Assembly (NCBI RefSeq): GCF_030247195.1
Contig: NC_080672.1
Span: forward strand, 396,321,037-396,385,036
Direction of reading: 5' to 3'
DNA: 64,000 bases
Source: Topomyia yanbarensis
Taxonomy: Eukaryota > Arthropoda > Insecta > Diptera > Culicidae
The translations under genes and the position numbers were made by a program. This document shows positions 32,468-43,760 of this stretch, one piece after another. The notes under the pieces are model-generated. The model was not told the origin of the DNA. It did no database searches and worked only from the letters and a program-made list of their open reading frames with translations. The first letter of the stretch is position 1. Every line of letters begins with the position of its first letter.

Positions 32468-32677
32468 TTAAGGTTGGACAGAGAATGCGCAAAATTCGCA
32501 AACGAGAAAAGCAGTTTTTTTCCACACCGTATGTCAGATCTTCATAAAAATCAATCAGCGTATGTAGAATGTTGTTACAGTACTGCTGATTGATTTTTAT
32601 GAAGATCTGACATACGGCGTGGAAAAAAAACTGCTTTTTTCGTTTGCGAATTTTACCCTTTCTCTGTCCAACCTTAA
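32468..32677. mobile_element. TTAA-flanked hairpin MITE
   Basis: Arms of about 88 bp are nearly perfect inverted copies (GGTTGGACAGAGA at 32472 and TCTCTGTCCAACC ending 32673) around a centre near 32570. TTAA lies at both outer ends (32468-32471 and 32674-32677), the target preferred by piggyBac-type transposases. Nested in the large foldback element. Confidence 0.78.
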
Positions 32678-32717
32678 TATTACGTTATGAAAATTCAATT
32701 CTTCCGTGACAATTTTT

Positions 32718-32833
32718 TTGCCTGCAAATTGTCCTGTGTGTATGCAAAGCTCATGATTTGTTGGGATATTAGCATTGATCGGAAAATGCTTTCCAACGCT
32801 GCGCATTGCATACATACAGGACATTTTGCAGGT
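32718..32833. repeat. Short inverted repeat (MITE-like)
   Basis: TGCCTGCAAATTGTCCTGTG and the reversed arm CAGGACATTTTGCAGG, with TATGCAA/TTGCATA inside, form a hairpin of about 115 bp. Confidence 0.5.
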
Positions 32834-33180
32834 CACCAGAAGCTGTTCATTTTACCACCGCCACATGTTCATTTTACCCACTCGCTATAAACATGTCTCA
32901 TTTTTGGACATGTTTAGAAATCATGTTTGAAAAAATGTGTTTATGACGAAGTAATTTTACCAGATATGTACAAAACATGTCTAACAAGAAACATAAGGTG
33001 ATTGTAATATCTCATTCACTTATTAGTTAGAAAATAATGACTTTGCTTAACGTGTTCATTTTACCGCCAGTTCCCCTACCTACCAACACATTCGCCCCAA
33101 ACATTGAACCCATAGTACCACCCCGACACTATTAGCGCAATTTACCAAAATTCCACGCGGCCTTTCCCGATTGAAAGGAA

Positions 33181-33330
33181 CGGCCGCGCTTAGCCCATCT
33201 GTCATAATATCGTAATTTTGCATAGCGAAGGGCTGAAAGATAACACATTTTGTTCCAAAAAACAGCCCTGCGTTATGCAACACTTTGTGCAGGTTGATTA
33301 TACCAGTTGCAAGTGGGGCCAAATTCACCA
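33181..33330 (+). repeat. Dispersed repeat A, copy 2
   Basis: Same orientation as 2527-2660, sharing GGCCGCGCTT, ATCTGTCATAATAT, GCGAAGGGC and ACACATTTTGTTCCAAAAA-like blocks. Confidence 0.45.
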
Positions 33331-34444
33331 AGTTCCGTAAAATTCCTTTTAAATTAAAGAATTGATAAAATTGCTTAGATGAGCTAAACTAATTAATCAA
33401 ATCCTGATTTAAAAACTGTCCTTGCGTTTAAACCAAAATGGGAAGCTTATTACTACCACTACATTACTTAATTTCAAGCGCAAATAGCAAATACATGTGC
33501 TAGTTAAACCAAAAATGTACTGGCAACATTACAGCGGCATTTAGGAAGCAGTTGGAGCGGTCGCCTGTTGGACGACACAGGGTAGCGTCCCTCCACAGCC
33601 AGTGTTACGGATTTCTAGCTCAGCTACACTGGCTGTAAAAAACACAGCGCAGTGATCTGCTTCGCCAGCCGTTCAACAGGGAACTGAGCGTGTCTGGCCA
33701 AGTCCGTTCTTTAAATAGTCGATGATGACGTCATTCATAGAAGCGTTGCGCGCTAGGTACACCAATCTGTCGTACAGGGCTTGGGAAGCGCTATCTTCTG
33801 TGTGTTAATGCGCGATATTTTGACAAGGTTGTATATTATTTAATTTTTTAATGCTATGATATCAAAAATCTTTGGGTTCATCTATTGGAATCTATTCTTA
33901 GAAGTATTTGTGCAAAAAATTTGAAAATTTATCGTGAGATGGCTGAATTATATGCGTTTAAAATTGGACCACTTTTCGTTACATACCATTTTTGTAGAAT
34001 TTGCAGAGTGCACCCCCATATCGAAAACAAAGACGTAGTCCTACGTCAAAAGAATAAAACCATGTTTCATAATTTCCTTTAAGAAGAAATTCCGGAGTCG
34101 TTACTCGTTGTACACGGATCACAACAGAAAACGAACAAGAAAATATCAGGCTGTATCATACATTCAAGTAATAAAAGTCTGTTTATTGAAAATTTCCCTC
34201 ATAACATGGGATAAGAGCAAAGACAACATATCAAGAAGACAGAGTTGCCAGTTTAGTGTCAATCAGGATTCTCAATCGAAATCAAATCAAATGACTGAAT
34301 ATATAATTGAGTTTGATCAAATATAAAGTTAAAATTTAGGCCAAATGTAGATATCCCACAAGATGCTAACGAGCAAAAAGGTGGATTCAAGGTTACACCA
34401 AGCATACTCCAGAATGAGTGAAGAAAAAAAAGAAGAAACAAATA

Positions 34445-34868
34445 CAGTGGAGACCCGATTTTATCAGCACCCGATTTTATCTGCCCCCGATTTTATCAGC
34501 TTTTTGACCCGATTTTATCAGCTTGATATGAAAATTGATAGTTGGTAGTTTAATGGGCTCTAGCAAACGAACCAAGTTGAATTCGAATAAATACTTTCTT
34601 AGGCATATATTTCTTATCTGAGATATCCGAAAAATGCAAAAATAAAAATATTATTTTTTTTAAATTTTGCACTGTCAGACCCCCTTAAGGGGAACTTAAA
34701 GTAACTAATCAAAAAAGGTTGCAAGGCTATATCCAAGGAACAAGGAAGAATATTTTAAGAGCTTCGGTTTATTAAAAAGACAGAAAAATATATGTCCCGA
34801 TTTTATCAATGTCCCTGTTTTATCAGCTTAAAATTCGCCAAGGGGCTGATAAAAACGGGTCTTTACTG
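34445..34868. mobile_element. TA-flanked MITE with CAGTGGAGACCCG termini, copy 1
   Basis: The left end CAGTGGAGACCCGATTTTAT and the reversed right end CAGTAAAGACCCGTTTTTAT form inverted termini. TA flanks both (34443-34444 and 34869-34870). GATTTTATCAGC-like words are repeated several times near both ends. No ORF. Copy 2 is at 54708-55059 in the opposite orientation. Tc1/mariner-type mobilisation is inferred from the TA target. Confidence 0.78.
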
Positions 34869-36116
34869 TATATCTGTGCCAGAAAAAAATTGTTTCATTT
34901 TGCTGCATTGCCCAGCATCTTTCAAAAGAGTACTAATTTCGTTCAAATTTTATCTACTCTTCTCTATATCTCCATGCTCCTAAAATATTATTGGTGCGCA
35001 TAAAACGGTGGAATCTGGAATTATGTTTTTTACCCTTCAAGGTGGGACTTTGCTAGCATTCAAGTTCTTCTGAGTACACTGTTAAAATTAGGCAATTCAT
35101 TTTTTTACAAATAAAAATGTTTTTGGAACAAAGCTTCTTAACCAATAGGCCCCGTGCGAATCTAGAAACTTTGATAAAAAATTTATATCTTTCTCTAACG
35201 ATTTTAGATCGCGATGTAGTTTTCCACAAAGTTGTACACACTGAAATTGTCCATCAGATTCTCACTTTTGGTAATATTTGAATGTCTAAAGTACTACCTA
35301 GGGGTAAAAATGTGAACCAGTTTCATTGAAAAACTTAAGTTTTCAAACAAAAAAAAACTTTAAAATAAAAAGTTGTTCTGGAGCCCCCGATAGAATATTT
35401 TAATTTTACTTTCAAATGAAAGGGAAAAGCGCATTCTATCACGTGCTGAAGTTTTAGCGATGCCGATTTTTTTCGAATAAAATTGTTCTACCAAACACAC
35501 CGTGCGCCATCTTGGAATTCAAAATGGCGTCAAAAATCAATTTCTGGCACCTACTCTTCAAGACCATTCCGAAAACACCCATATTGATTGGGTTACAGCG
35601 AATTTCACTAAACCGGAAGTCACTCTCTTTGATTTCAAAATGGCGTCAAAAATCAATTTCTAGCACCTACTCTTCAAGACCATTCCGAAAATAGTCATAT
35701 TAATTGGGTTATAGCGAATTTCGCTAAACCGGAAGTCGCCATCTTTCAAAGTGGTGTCAAAAATCAATTTCTGGCATCTACTTTTCAAGACCATTCCGAA
35801 AATACCCATATTGTTGAGATGCGGGCCATAAGGAGTCTTGCAGACCGCCTCTTCCATCTTTCCGAAAATCTTCTAAGTAAGTCTTTTGCATTCAAAAGGA
35901 CTTAGAATATTTTTTGCAAAAACCGTGTTAATTGCGAAATCCGCGAAAAATAAAAACTGCCAAAATTCTTCTGAGTTCTTTGCATTTAAAAGAACTTAGA
36001 ATTTTGTTTCAGAAAAAAGTCTAAGGTTTTTGCATTCTAAATGACTTAAAATATTTTTGCAAAAACCGCGTTAATTGGAAAATCCGCGTAAAAAACGCGT
36101 TAATTGGAAAATCCGC

Positions 36117-37787
36117 TTGTAATTTGAAATACAAATTATCGAGCATTTAGGGCTTTCGATTATCTCACTGAAAACGACAAAAAAGAAGCTTTTGCTTTCA
36201 TTGGGTCTTACAAGCAATGCTTCTTGAAGTCACAATTTTAGCTTTGCTTTTTGAGGCTATGAATTGTAATTTTCTGAATACTGTTTCAAAAATTATGGCA
36301 TTTAATATATTTTTCCTTCATATTTTCCCATAGTACCAATTCGAAAACTTCAAGCGAAGTGGGTGGAGGTCTAAAATTGTACGAATGATGTGAAATTTGG
36401 CATCTAAGCTAACTTAAGCATTTGTCACAAAATAAAGGGGGGAGGGGACTTTGAAAATATAAAAAAAAAATTTTTGCGATGATCTAATGTCCATTGTTTT
36501 TCATATCAGCCTTCAGACGTCAGCTTGTTTATATCCTGGTTACAACTGGTGTGTCACACCTTTGCGCCTTTATCCATTTTTTGTTGTGCCGCGCGCACCG
36601 AAATCATAATTTTTCCCGCAACCACACCGAGCACTCGACTGTCCGTTTGCTTCAACGAGTATGCCTCATGAACGTACAGAAAATAGGGGGTATCAGCGAT
36701 TTGTATATAACAAGTTGAGAGCGCATCTGTAGGCTACAGGACGTTAAATGGACACGCAAACGATAGAAAATCTTAATCTCAGCCGTGAAATGCCTTTTTA
36801 TAGCTCTACTAGCATTCTAAGATATATGAATTTGTCTACCGTATCTCATCGATTTGAACGTTGGAACCAACAAAGTTTAAACTGCTTCCTTCTTTACAGG
36901 CAACAATGTGCTTTGGCTTGTCAGAGTTTATAGACCTGGCTTAACGGTTTCAATATATCTCCGGTTCTAAGATTTTCCTGGCTTTCCAAAATTATATATA
37001 TTAATTCTAGTAGAAGCTTATTTGGATTTAAACTCAAACGCATATCTTGACAAAGCAGAGTCAATGTGCACAATGGGTAGGATAGAATCCAATTAGCAAA
37101 CCCTTCCAGAGTGTTTACAATGTTTAAAACCAGCTCAAATCGTGTTTGCCAAATAATCCATTCGCAATGGTTTGTGATTTTTGCTGACACCCACTCACTG
37201 CTTGCGGTGCGATGTGATCCGACCCGATGTGCTCTGTTGTCAGTCAAGGAAAAGATATTTCTGATCACAGTCAAACTTTAAACGAAAATTCCAGTGGTGT
37301 AGCAAATCAATACGCTCCGGGTTCTATATTCAACATGAACAAACTCTCTCGCTGAACAGGAGAGCAATCAACGATTTCAAGTTTAAATAATGGATTCTAA
37401 ATTCGCCACATGGGATACTACAAACAACCTTCACCCGGGAGAATCCTAGCGACGCCACCACCAAACAACCAACAACAGACACAATTTTACGACTATTGGC
37501 ATAGAAGCACTGGAGAAGGCGAAGGGAAATAATGCGTTTTTCTTCATATATTAAAAGCATATTAGTCGGCGCTTTTCCACGCCATGGACGGAATTTAATT
37601 TTGCTTGAAGCTCGCTCCTCAGGTTCCGCCGTAGCGTGTGGGGATAAGGTGAAGGCGGAGGGTAGTGTCATTTTGAGCCAATGGGAATATGTACATATGC
37701 CGAACCGTTTTGTTTGCGTGGAAATTTAAGTTGAATAGTTTCGCTTCAATCGTGGAGGAAAGATAAAAAATCGAGTTCAAATCAGCG
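36117..37787. other. No gene recognised
   Basis: About 1.7 kb without a supported gene. The words near 36385-36440 (AAATTTGGCATCTAAGCTAACTT, then TTGTCACAA) resemble a stretch at about 6700-6735 inside the hAT-like element, suggesting a shared repeat. Several 60-117-codon frames on both strands lack recognisable domains. Confidence 0.35.
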
Positions 37788-37789
37788 TA

Positions 37790-37952
37790 CGGTAATGAGC
37801 CTATTTTACGTCCTGTTTCTGTTATCATCCTCCCCATTTGAAGGAGTTGGTTAGAGCAGCGACTTTCATCTTTGTTCAAAGCCCAAATGAAGGTGCGATG
37901 ACTGGAGAATTCAATTCGAATTTTCGCTGGACGCAAACAGAAGTATTTTTGC
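37790..37952 (+). mobile_element. End of a TA-flanked transposon related to 4893-8185
   Basis: CGGTAATGAGCCTATTTTA, preceded by TA (37788-37789), is followed by the same ordered blocks as the ends at 4893 and 8185 (GGTTAGAGCAG, TTTCATCTTTG, AATTTTCGCTGG, AAACAGAAGTATT). LINE copy 2 begins immediately after (target duplication at 37953), so the LINE was inserted into this element. I could not find its other end beyond 42394. Confidence 0.6.
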
Positions 37953-37966
37953 CATTTTTGATATAT
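37953..37966 (+). repeat. Target-site duplication, LINE copy 2 (plus-strand left)
   Basis: CATTTTTGATATAT is identical to 42381-42394. Confidence 0.85.
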
Positions 37967-38580
37967 GTTTTTTATTCAATTCGTTTATTTGATAAGGCAC
38001 GTTGCGTTAGCTTATAGGTGCCAATTTTGTTTTGTTTTACATTTTAAATTGCTTAAAACTAGGGGATTACATATTGATTTTTTTTAAAATGAAACTAATG
38101 CGATTTTAAAGCTATCTTATATATCTACACAAGGGGATAATATTATTTTCGTAAGATTAGGGGGGTCATTCATTTTTTGTGGCAATATGGTTTGACATTT
38201 TTATCAGTGAGATTATTGGAGCAAATAATGTTTAACTAAGGGGGACAATTTTTACGACTATCTTAAAAGTAGGAATAACTAGAGGGCATGATTGAATTTT
38301 GTAAAGATTCGTAATTATAGTTATTTTTTTGGGTAGTAGAGTTGGGCATTTTCAACGAGATTATATAATATAACAGTTAAAACTAGAATAGACAAGAAGA
38401 GCCAAATGCTTCGTGAAGATTTTGGGGGAGGGGGGGGGGGGGGTAGGGGTGTTACTTCTGGGTATAAGAGTCAGGGGAGGGAGGGTAGACAAAGATGGCA
38501 GGGAGAGAAAATTATTTCAGTTTCAGGCATCGTGAGATCAACAGATGGATTACAAACTCGGGTGGCCTTCATCAGGGGAA

Positions 38581-40781
38581 TCATGTACTGGGACGCCGGG
38601 TGGTCCTCCTCAAGATGGCAGGGGTTTTTCCAGACGATTTCGTAGTACGGCTAAGATGTGGATCGGCTACATTTCGAGTTAAGCGTGTTATGTTCGATAC
38701 CCAGCTTAATAGCCCAAGCAGACAAATTGTCCAAGGTATTCTGTAATGGTCCTTGTACATCGACAGCTTTGGATCCCGTAACAGACACCACGCCATCGTC
38801 TGCAAGTTGCCTTAACGTGCAGGAATTGTCAAGACATTCATCAATGTCGTTGACGTAGAAACTGTATAACAGTGGGCTTAGACATGAGCCCTGGGGAAGG
38901 CCCATGTAGCTAAATCGTGATGTCGATAAGTCACCATGCGAAAAATGCATGTGCTTTTCCGACAACAAGTTTAGTAAAAAGTTGTTTAAAGTCGCTGAAA
39001 GACCATGTTGGTGCAGCTTCTCTGAAAGAATGTTGATAGAAACTGAATCAAAAGCCCCCTTTATATCTAGGAACACTGATGCCATCTGCTCTTTACTAGC
39101 ATAGGCCATTTGAATTTCGGTTGAGAGCAACGCAAGACAATCATTCGTCCCTTTGCCTTTGCGAAAGCCAAATTGTGTATCTGACAGTAAGCCATTTGCT
39201 TCGACCCAATTGTCGAGGCGGGATAGGATCATTTTCTCGAACAACTTCCGGATACAAGATAGCATTGCGATCGGTCGATACGAATTGTGGTCGGAGGCTG
39301 GTTTTCCTGGTTTTTGGATGGCGATGACCTTCACTTGCCTCCAATCGTGTGGGACAATGTTAGCCTCAAGAAACTTATTAAATAAGTTCAACAAGCGTCT
39401 CTTGGCAGAGTCTGGCAGATTCTTCAACAAGTTGAATTTGATTCTGTCTGGCCCTGGAGCTTTATTGTTACACGACAAGAGAGCAAGTGAGAACTCCACC
39501 ATCGAAAAAGGTGTTTCGTTCGCGCTATCGTGAGGAGACGCGGCGCGGTAAATCTTCTGTGCCGGGGCGGAATCCGGACAAACCTTCTTGGCGAAATCGA
39601 ATATCCAACGGTTTGAATATTCTGCACTCTCGTTAGAACTGTTTCGGTTTCGCAAACGCCGGGCCGTGCCCCAAAGAGTGCTCATCGATGTTTCTCTCGT
39701 TAGTCCGTCCACGAACCGGCGCCAGTAACTACGTTTCTTGGCTTTCATCAAACTCTTCATTCGCGTTTCTAATGTCGCATATTGTCGATAGCTAGCGGGT
39801 AACCCGTCGTCCCGGAAGGTCTTATTCGCGGCGGCCTTCTCCGCGTACACATCTGAGCACTCTTTGTCTTACCACGGATTAGGAGAGCGTTTTTGTATGT
39901 TCGCGCCAGGTACTGGCTTAGTCTGAGCTTGATTCGCGCTGTCGAGAATCATGCCAGCCAAAAAGCTGTACTCTTCCTCCGGAGGAAGTTCTTGGGTAGA
40001 TTCGATGTTGTCGGATATCGCGGCAGCATAGCTCTTCCAATCGATATTTCGTGTGAGGTCATACGAAATATCGATTGATTTCAATGGCCTTGAACCGTTA
40101 TTGATTGAGACTACAATCGGCAGATGGTCGCTGCCATGGGGATCAGGAATTACCTTCCACGTGCAATTTAACCGCAGCGATGTTGAGCAAAGGGACAAGT
40201 CTAAGGCGCTCGGGCGCGCTGGAGGAGCAGGAATCCGTGTCATTTCACCCGTGTTTAAAATTGTCAAATTGAAGTTATCGCAAAGATCCTGAATTAAGGA
40301 AGACCGGTTATCATCATAGAGGCAACCCCATACTGTACCGTGAGAGTTAAAGTCTCCTAAATCTAGTCGCGGTGCTGGCAGGGATTCTAAGATGTCTTGT
40401 AGCCGTCGGTGTCCAACCGCGGTGTTGGGGGGAATATATATGGAAGTTATGCAAAGGCTTGTGCCTTTGGTTGTTACTTGACAAGCGACAACTTCAATAC
40501 CTGTTATCGAGGGAAGGTTAATTCTGTAGAAGGAATAGCACTTTTTGATCCCCAAAAGTACTCCTCCATAGGGGGATCGATAATCGATCCAGGCGAGTAA
40601 TGTTAAAGTCGTGAAAGTTGAGATCTATGTCGGAAGTTAACCAAATTTCACATAATGCAAATGCATCGCAACTCAAATTATTTATTAAAATTTTGAAGGA
40701 ATCGATTTTCGGGATGATACTTCTGCTATTCCACTGTAGAACAGTGATCAAATCCGTGACCTCATTCGATGAGTTAGCCAT
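38581..40781 (-). pseudogene. LINE copy 2 ORF2, disrupted and internally deleted
   Basis: Starting at the ATG at 40781 (8-nt overlap with the ORF1 stop), the endonuclease keeps LQWNSRS, CEIWLT, TSIYIPP, GDFNSHG and SDHLP. A frameshift lies near 40556 and a TGG-to-TAA stop near 39869. The RT frame (39850-38651) keeps YRPIAML, FGFRKGKG, FLDIKGAFDS, GLPQGSCLSP and RQLADDGVV. After LGIE the sequence jumps to the last residues of ORF2 (NITRLTRN...RRPST), a deletion of roughly 0.8 kb relative to copy 1 at about 38700. Non-functional. Confidence 0.85.
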
Positions 40782-42092
40782 CGAAGGATACAATCGCTGA
40801 GAGGAGAGGCCATTTCGCAGTCAACTGCTTCAAAAATGTTCTCACTGTAGGGAGAAAAGCTAACATAAGACTTTTAATAGGATCAGTAATATTGAAAGTT
40901 TTTATTATCCAGTCCACTATGTCCGAGAGTTTTATAATTCCAGTGCTGTGATAACTCTCGAACTGAAACAAAGGAACACTTGGGATTTTTGATGTTCCTG
41001 GAAGTGCTGGGAACTCCTTCTCTGAGCATAATCCTCCGAGCCCAGGAGCTAATTGCTTCGGGTTGGTTGCAACACTTCCAATAGATGTCACTTTCGGAGC
41101 CCCGTCAAGGGACACCTTCTGGCCTTTACAAGGAACTTTACGAGAGGAAATGTTCCTTCTCTTCCTATAAATTCTAGGCACCCTAGTAGATGTTCCCTCT
41201 TGTGGGTTACCAGCCTCGCCCTCGTCAGGAGGCAAGTGAGTATAGATGTTTGTTGAGGATGGTGGCGTAGCATTCTTTAACATTTCTGCGAAAGAATGTT
41301 TGGATCGTCCCGCAAGGGAACGTTTCAGTTTATCTCCGCGTAGTTTGTACGCGGGACATACCGAGATATCATGCAGACTCTCCGCACAGTAAGGACACTT
41401 TTCGGCTTGCCTACTGCACGAATCATCTAGATGATTCTCCCCGCATTTTCCACAGCGGGCCTTATTGCTACAATGGGTGGCTGTGTGACCCAGTTGTTTA
41501 CACTTTGTGCAATTCATGACCCGCAGCACAAACAGACGCACAGGCAGACGAACCTTGTGCAAGAGGACGAAATTTGGCAAAGCGGTACCAGCGAAGGTCA
41601 CCCGATAAGAGTTTGATTGGGGGTACGTTTTTGAACCATCCCCCGCAACTACTACTGATTGCAAACGTTTGCACTCAAGTATTTTCACTGGCTGAAGTAA
41701 GCGGTCTCTGAAACGGCCAACCCCGTACTTCAGCAGATCCTCGCACGTCAAACTCTCATCGGTTACCACGCCTTCGGATTGTACTTTTACAGCTGGAATA
41801 TACACGTTATAATCCCGCGTAAAGTGCTCACAGCAAGCAATATCGTTTGCCTGCTTTGAGTTGGCTAGCAACACCCTTATCTTGTCCGAGCGGACCTTTG
41901 AAATTTCGGTCACAGCCGAGAATCGTTCCGTCAGGTCTTTAGAAATCTGAAGAAGATTCAGTGATTTAGTCTTGGGCCGAAAGAAGACCACAAATGGACC
42001 AGTTGAGAGTTCTGGATAGCATTTGGGCCGGGGGGAGCCTTAGAAGTTGAACCCGATTCAACTTCCATTTGACCATCCGGAGAGGGAACCAT
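40774..42092 (-). pseudogene. LINE copy 2 ORF1 (gag-like), frameshifted near its start
   Basis: The predicted ATG at 42092 opens a frame with PSPDGQMEVE, like copy 1 (SPDGGSSQGEMDVE). A frameshift at about 42015-42040 puts the remaining ~400 codons (from 41991) in another frame. Three zinc knuckles remain (CTKCKQLGHTATHC, CGKCGENHLDDSC, CPYCAESLHDISVC). The final block, ending VSFDG and its stop, matches copy 1. Confidence 0.82.
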
Positions 42093-42380
42093 AGAAAACG
42101 TCAACGCACGGGGTCAGCGCCCGCGCAGACGGAAGAAAGCAATAAATGTGTTACAAAAGAGAAAAACCACTTAGCTTTAAACTGGTGTCCAACGACGAAC
42201 CGATCCAGCTTATACAGCTGGTTATTGTTTAATCCTCACACGCGAACAAAAGACTGAGGACCGAACCGAACTGGCAAAATAACCTTGAATGCGGATTAAC
42301 ATTATTCTTTATCGCCACACACAGCACTACGGACTAGAAAAAATAACCTCTGTCTCGATGGAGAGCTCGAAAATGAATGA

Positions 42381-42394
42381 CATTTTTGATATAT
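42381..42394 (+). repeat. Target-site duplication, LINE copy 2 (plus-strand right)
   Basis: CATTTTTGATATAT is the partner of 37953-37966. Confidence 0.85.
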
Positions 42395-43369
42395 TAGTGG
42401 TTCTAAGGAACCTAGCAAAGATACAGATGGCAATATATACGCATTCCATCGATCTTAGACCGCGTAATTAATTTAACTAATTATTCCTAGTAGGACCAAA
42501 GTATGCTCTTTACCCTATATAATCCCAAATAGAAGATATCATATTGCTTAGCTTCGGTAGAGTTTTTCTTTTCTACATTTTGTTATTTTGATATTTTCTC
42601 GACAAATATATAGCTGAGAGTATTATTGCTTTTCGAATACTAACAAGTTTAAAGATTTTCCGCTTTGCTCTGATCGAAATGTGCAGTATGCACTGCTGAT
42701 CGCATAGCGGGGTTGCTAGAAGGCTAGCGCCTAATGGTTATATTCATTAGGCGCTATCTGCCCCCTAACCCACTCGCTTCACACGCCAGTGAAGATGTGT
42801 ACTCAAATGAGTACATACAGTTTATGCAGAAGATTATGAGCCTGCCCCTATAGTGCACATGAAAATAACACAAATGAGACAAGGAGAGAATAGTGGAATA
42901 CTCTTCCACGTGTCTAATTTTAATTACAACGTGTAGGTTATTTTCATAGCCGTAAGCACAAAGCCGTACTAACTGTTTTTAAACCGGACTAACTTTTAAA
43001 CCGGCCTAAAATATTTGGTAAGCTTTAATCATATATGGCTGCGTTCTGATCTGCGTTACACGTCAATGTTAAAAAACAACAAATTCAAGTTAAAGAAAAT
43101 AAGTAAATTCATTCCGATATTTTCGTGCAGTAAAATAGCTTTTCTTCGTCAAATATCTCGTTCCATAGGGTTTGAGAACAATTTTGTCAACTTGTTGCCG
43201 ATATGTTTCTGAACATAGAACTTTAACGTGTTGGATAGTTGAAAGTTGGCCGATGATGTGCAGTACTTTGTAGTGACATAATATGCACAAAAGAAAATAA
43301 ATTGATATACATATGGATGTTTTTATTCAGTTTGAATAGGCGCTCGTCGAGTTAGAGGTGGCTAAACTA
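42395..43369. other. No gene; contains a GCGCCTAATG hairpin
   Basis: AT-rich. A short hairpin GCGCCTAATG/CATTAGGCGC lies at about 42729-42757, and AGGCTAGCGCCTAA at about 42723 recurs in reverse near 46416. The word CTGCGTTCTGATC at about 43031 recurs at about 45561 with a following GTTAAAAAAC, hinting at a diverged dispersed repeat. Confidence 0.35.
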
Positions 43370-43511
43370 CAGACACTTTATACACAGACTAGCGAAGTGT
43401 CAAAAATTGCAGCCAAACGGACTGTCAAAAAGTGCAACCAAAGGAGCATGAGGGTTTTGGTTGCTAGTTTTACTGTTTTTCTCTCCGCTAGTCTGTTATA
43501 TAAAGTGTCTG
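43370..43511. mobile_element. 142-bp TA-flanked hairpin MITE
   Basis: CAGACACTTTATACACAGAC and the reversed right end CAGACACTTTATATAACAGAC are inverted, followed by TAGCG. TA lies outside both ends (43368-43369 and 43512-43513). Confidence 0.75.
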
Positions 43512-43584
43512 TAGGTTAAACCATCGGTTGTAATTGGTGCCATGATAGTTATTTCTCGACAAAAATATGATTACTGGTTAAAAC

Positions 43585-43760
43585 CCAACTGTCAAAATTC
43601 TCTTTGAAGGGAAATTCCGGACAAACCGTCGCTGGTTAAACACAGTTCATAGCAGTTAATGGAAGAGAAATTTTTTTCTCTTTTGTTTACTGCCAACATC
43701 TGTGATTGGTGAGTAACGGTTTGTCCGGAATTCCCTTTCAAAGAGAATTTTGACAGTTGG
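43585..43760. mobile_element. 176-bp inverted-repeat MITE
   Basis: CCAACTGTCAAAATTCTCTT and the matching reversed right end share about 40 bp including TCCGGACAAACCGT or its complement. The centre is near 43670. Target duplication not clear. Confidence 0.7.

Larger units (their letters stand above)
30473..36116. mobile_element. Large foldback element, ~1-kb inverted arms
   Basis: The left arm (about 30473-31540) and right arm (about 35190-36116) are inverted copies. Shared features, reading inward, are terminal modules built from CGCGTTAATTGGAAAATCCGCG, GCGGATTTCGCAATTAACACGG, TTTTGAATGCAAAAGACTTA, iterated ~120-bp units with CTTCCGGTTTAGCGAAATTC and ATTTTCGGAATGGTCTTGA, and then CCCTTTCATTTGAAAGTAAAAT and AAGTGAGAATCTGATG. 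The core (31.6-35.0 kb) has no transposase and carries nested MITEs and a repeat A copy. No target duplication was identified, so the ends are approximate. Confidence 0.72.
37967..42380 (-). mobile_element. Full-ended LINE copy 2, same family as copy 1
   Basis: The minus-strand copy has both element ends: the 5' end at 42380 (TCATTCATTTTCGAG) and the 3' end at 37967 after GTGCCTTATCAAATAAACG. A perfect 14-bp duplication flanks it. ORF1 and ORF2 are recognisable but damaged, and the region coding the RT C-terminal third is deleted. The 3' UTR keeps the homopolymer C tract (G run on the plus strand at about 38424). It is shorter than copy 1 (4414 against 5388 bp), mainly because of the deletion and the unduplicated 3' UTR. 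Confidence 0.9.

Noticed and set aside
33540..33720. GC-richer stretch with GGTCGCCTGTTGG and GCCGTTCAACAGGG words, considered as tRNA-derived or a small RNA
   Set aside because: It does not fold into a tRNA by eye and has no promoter boxes. Only a weak inverted match is visible.
37845..37870. GTTGGTTAGAGCAGCG resembles a tRNA/SINE A box
   Set aside because: No matching B box or cloverleaf can be drawn, and the segment belongs to the TA-flanked transposon end seen in three places.
38406..38746. Plus-strand frames with Gly-rich starts
   Set aside because: They are antisense to the C-rich 3' UTR and ORF2 end of LINE copy 2.
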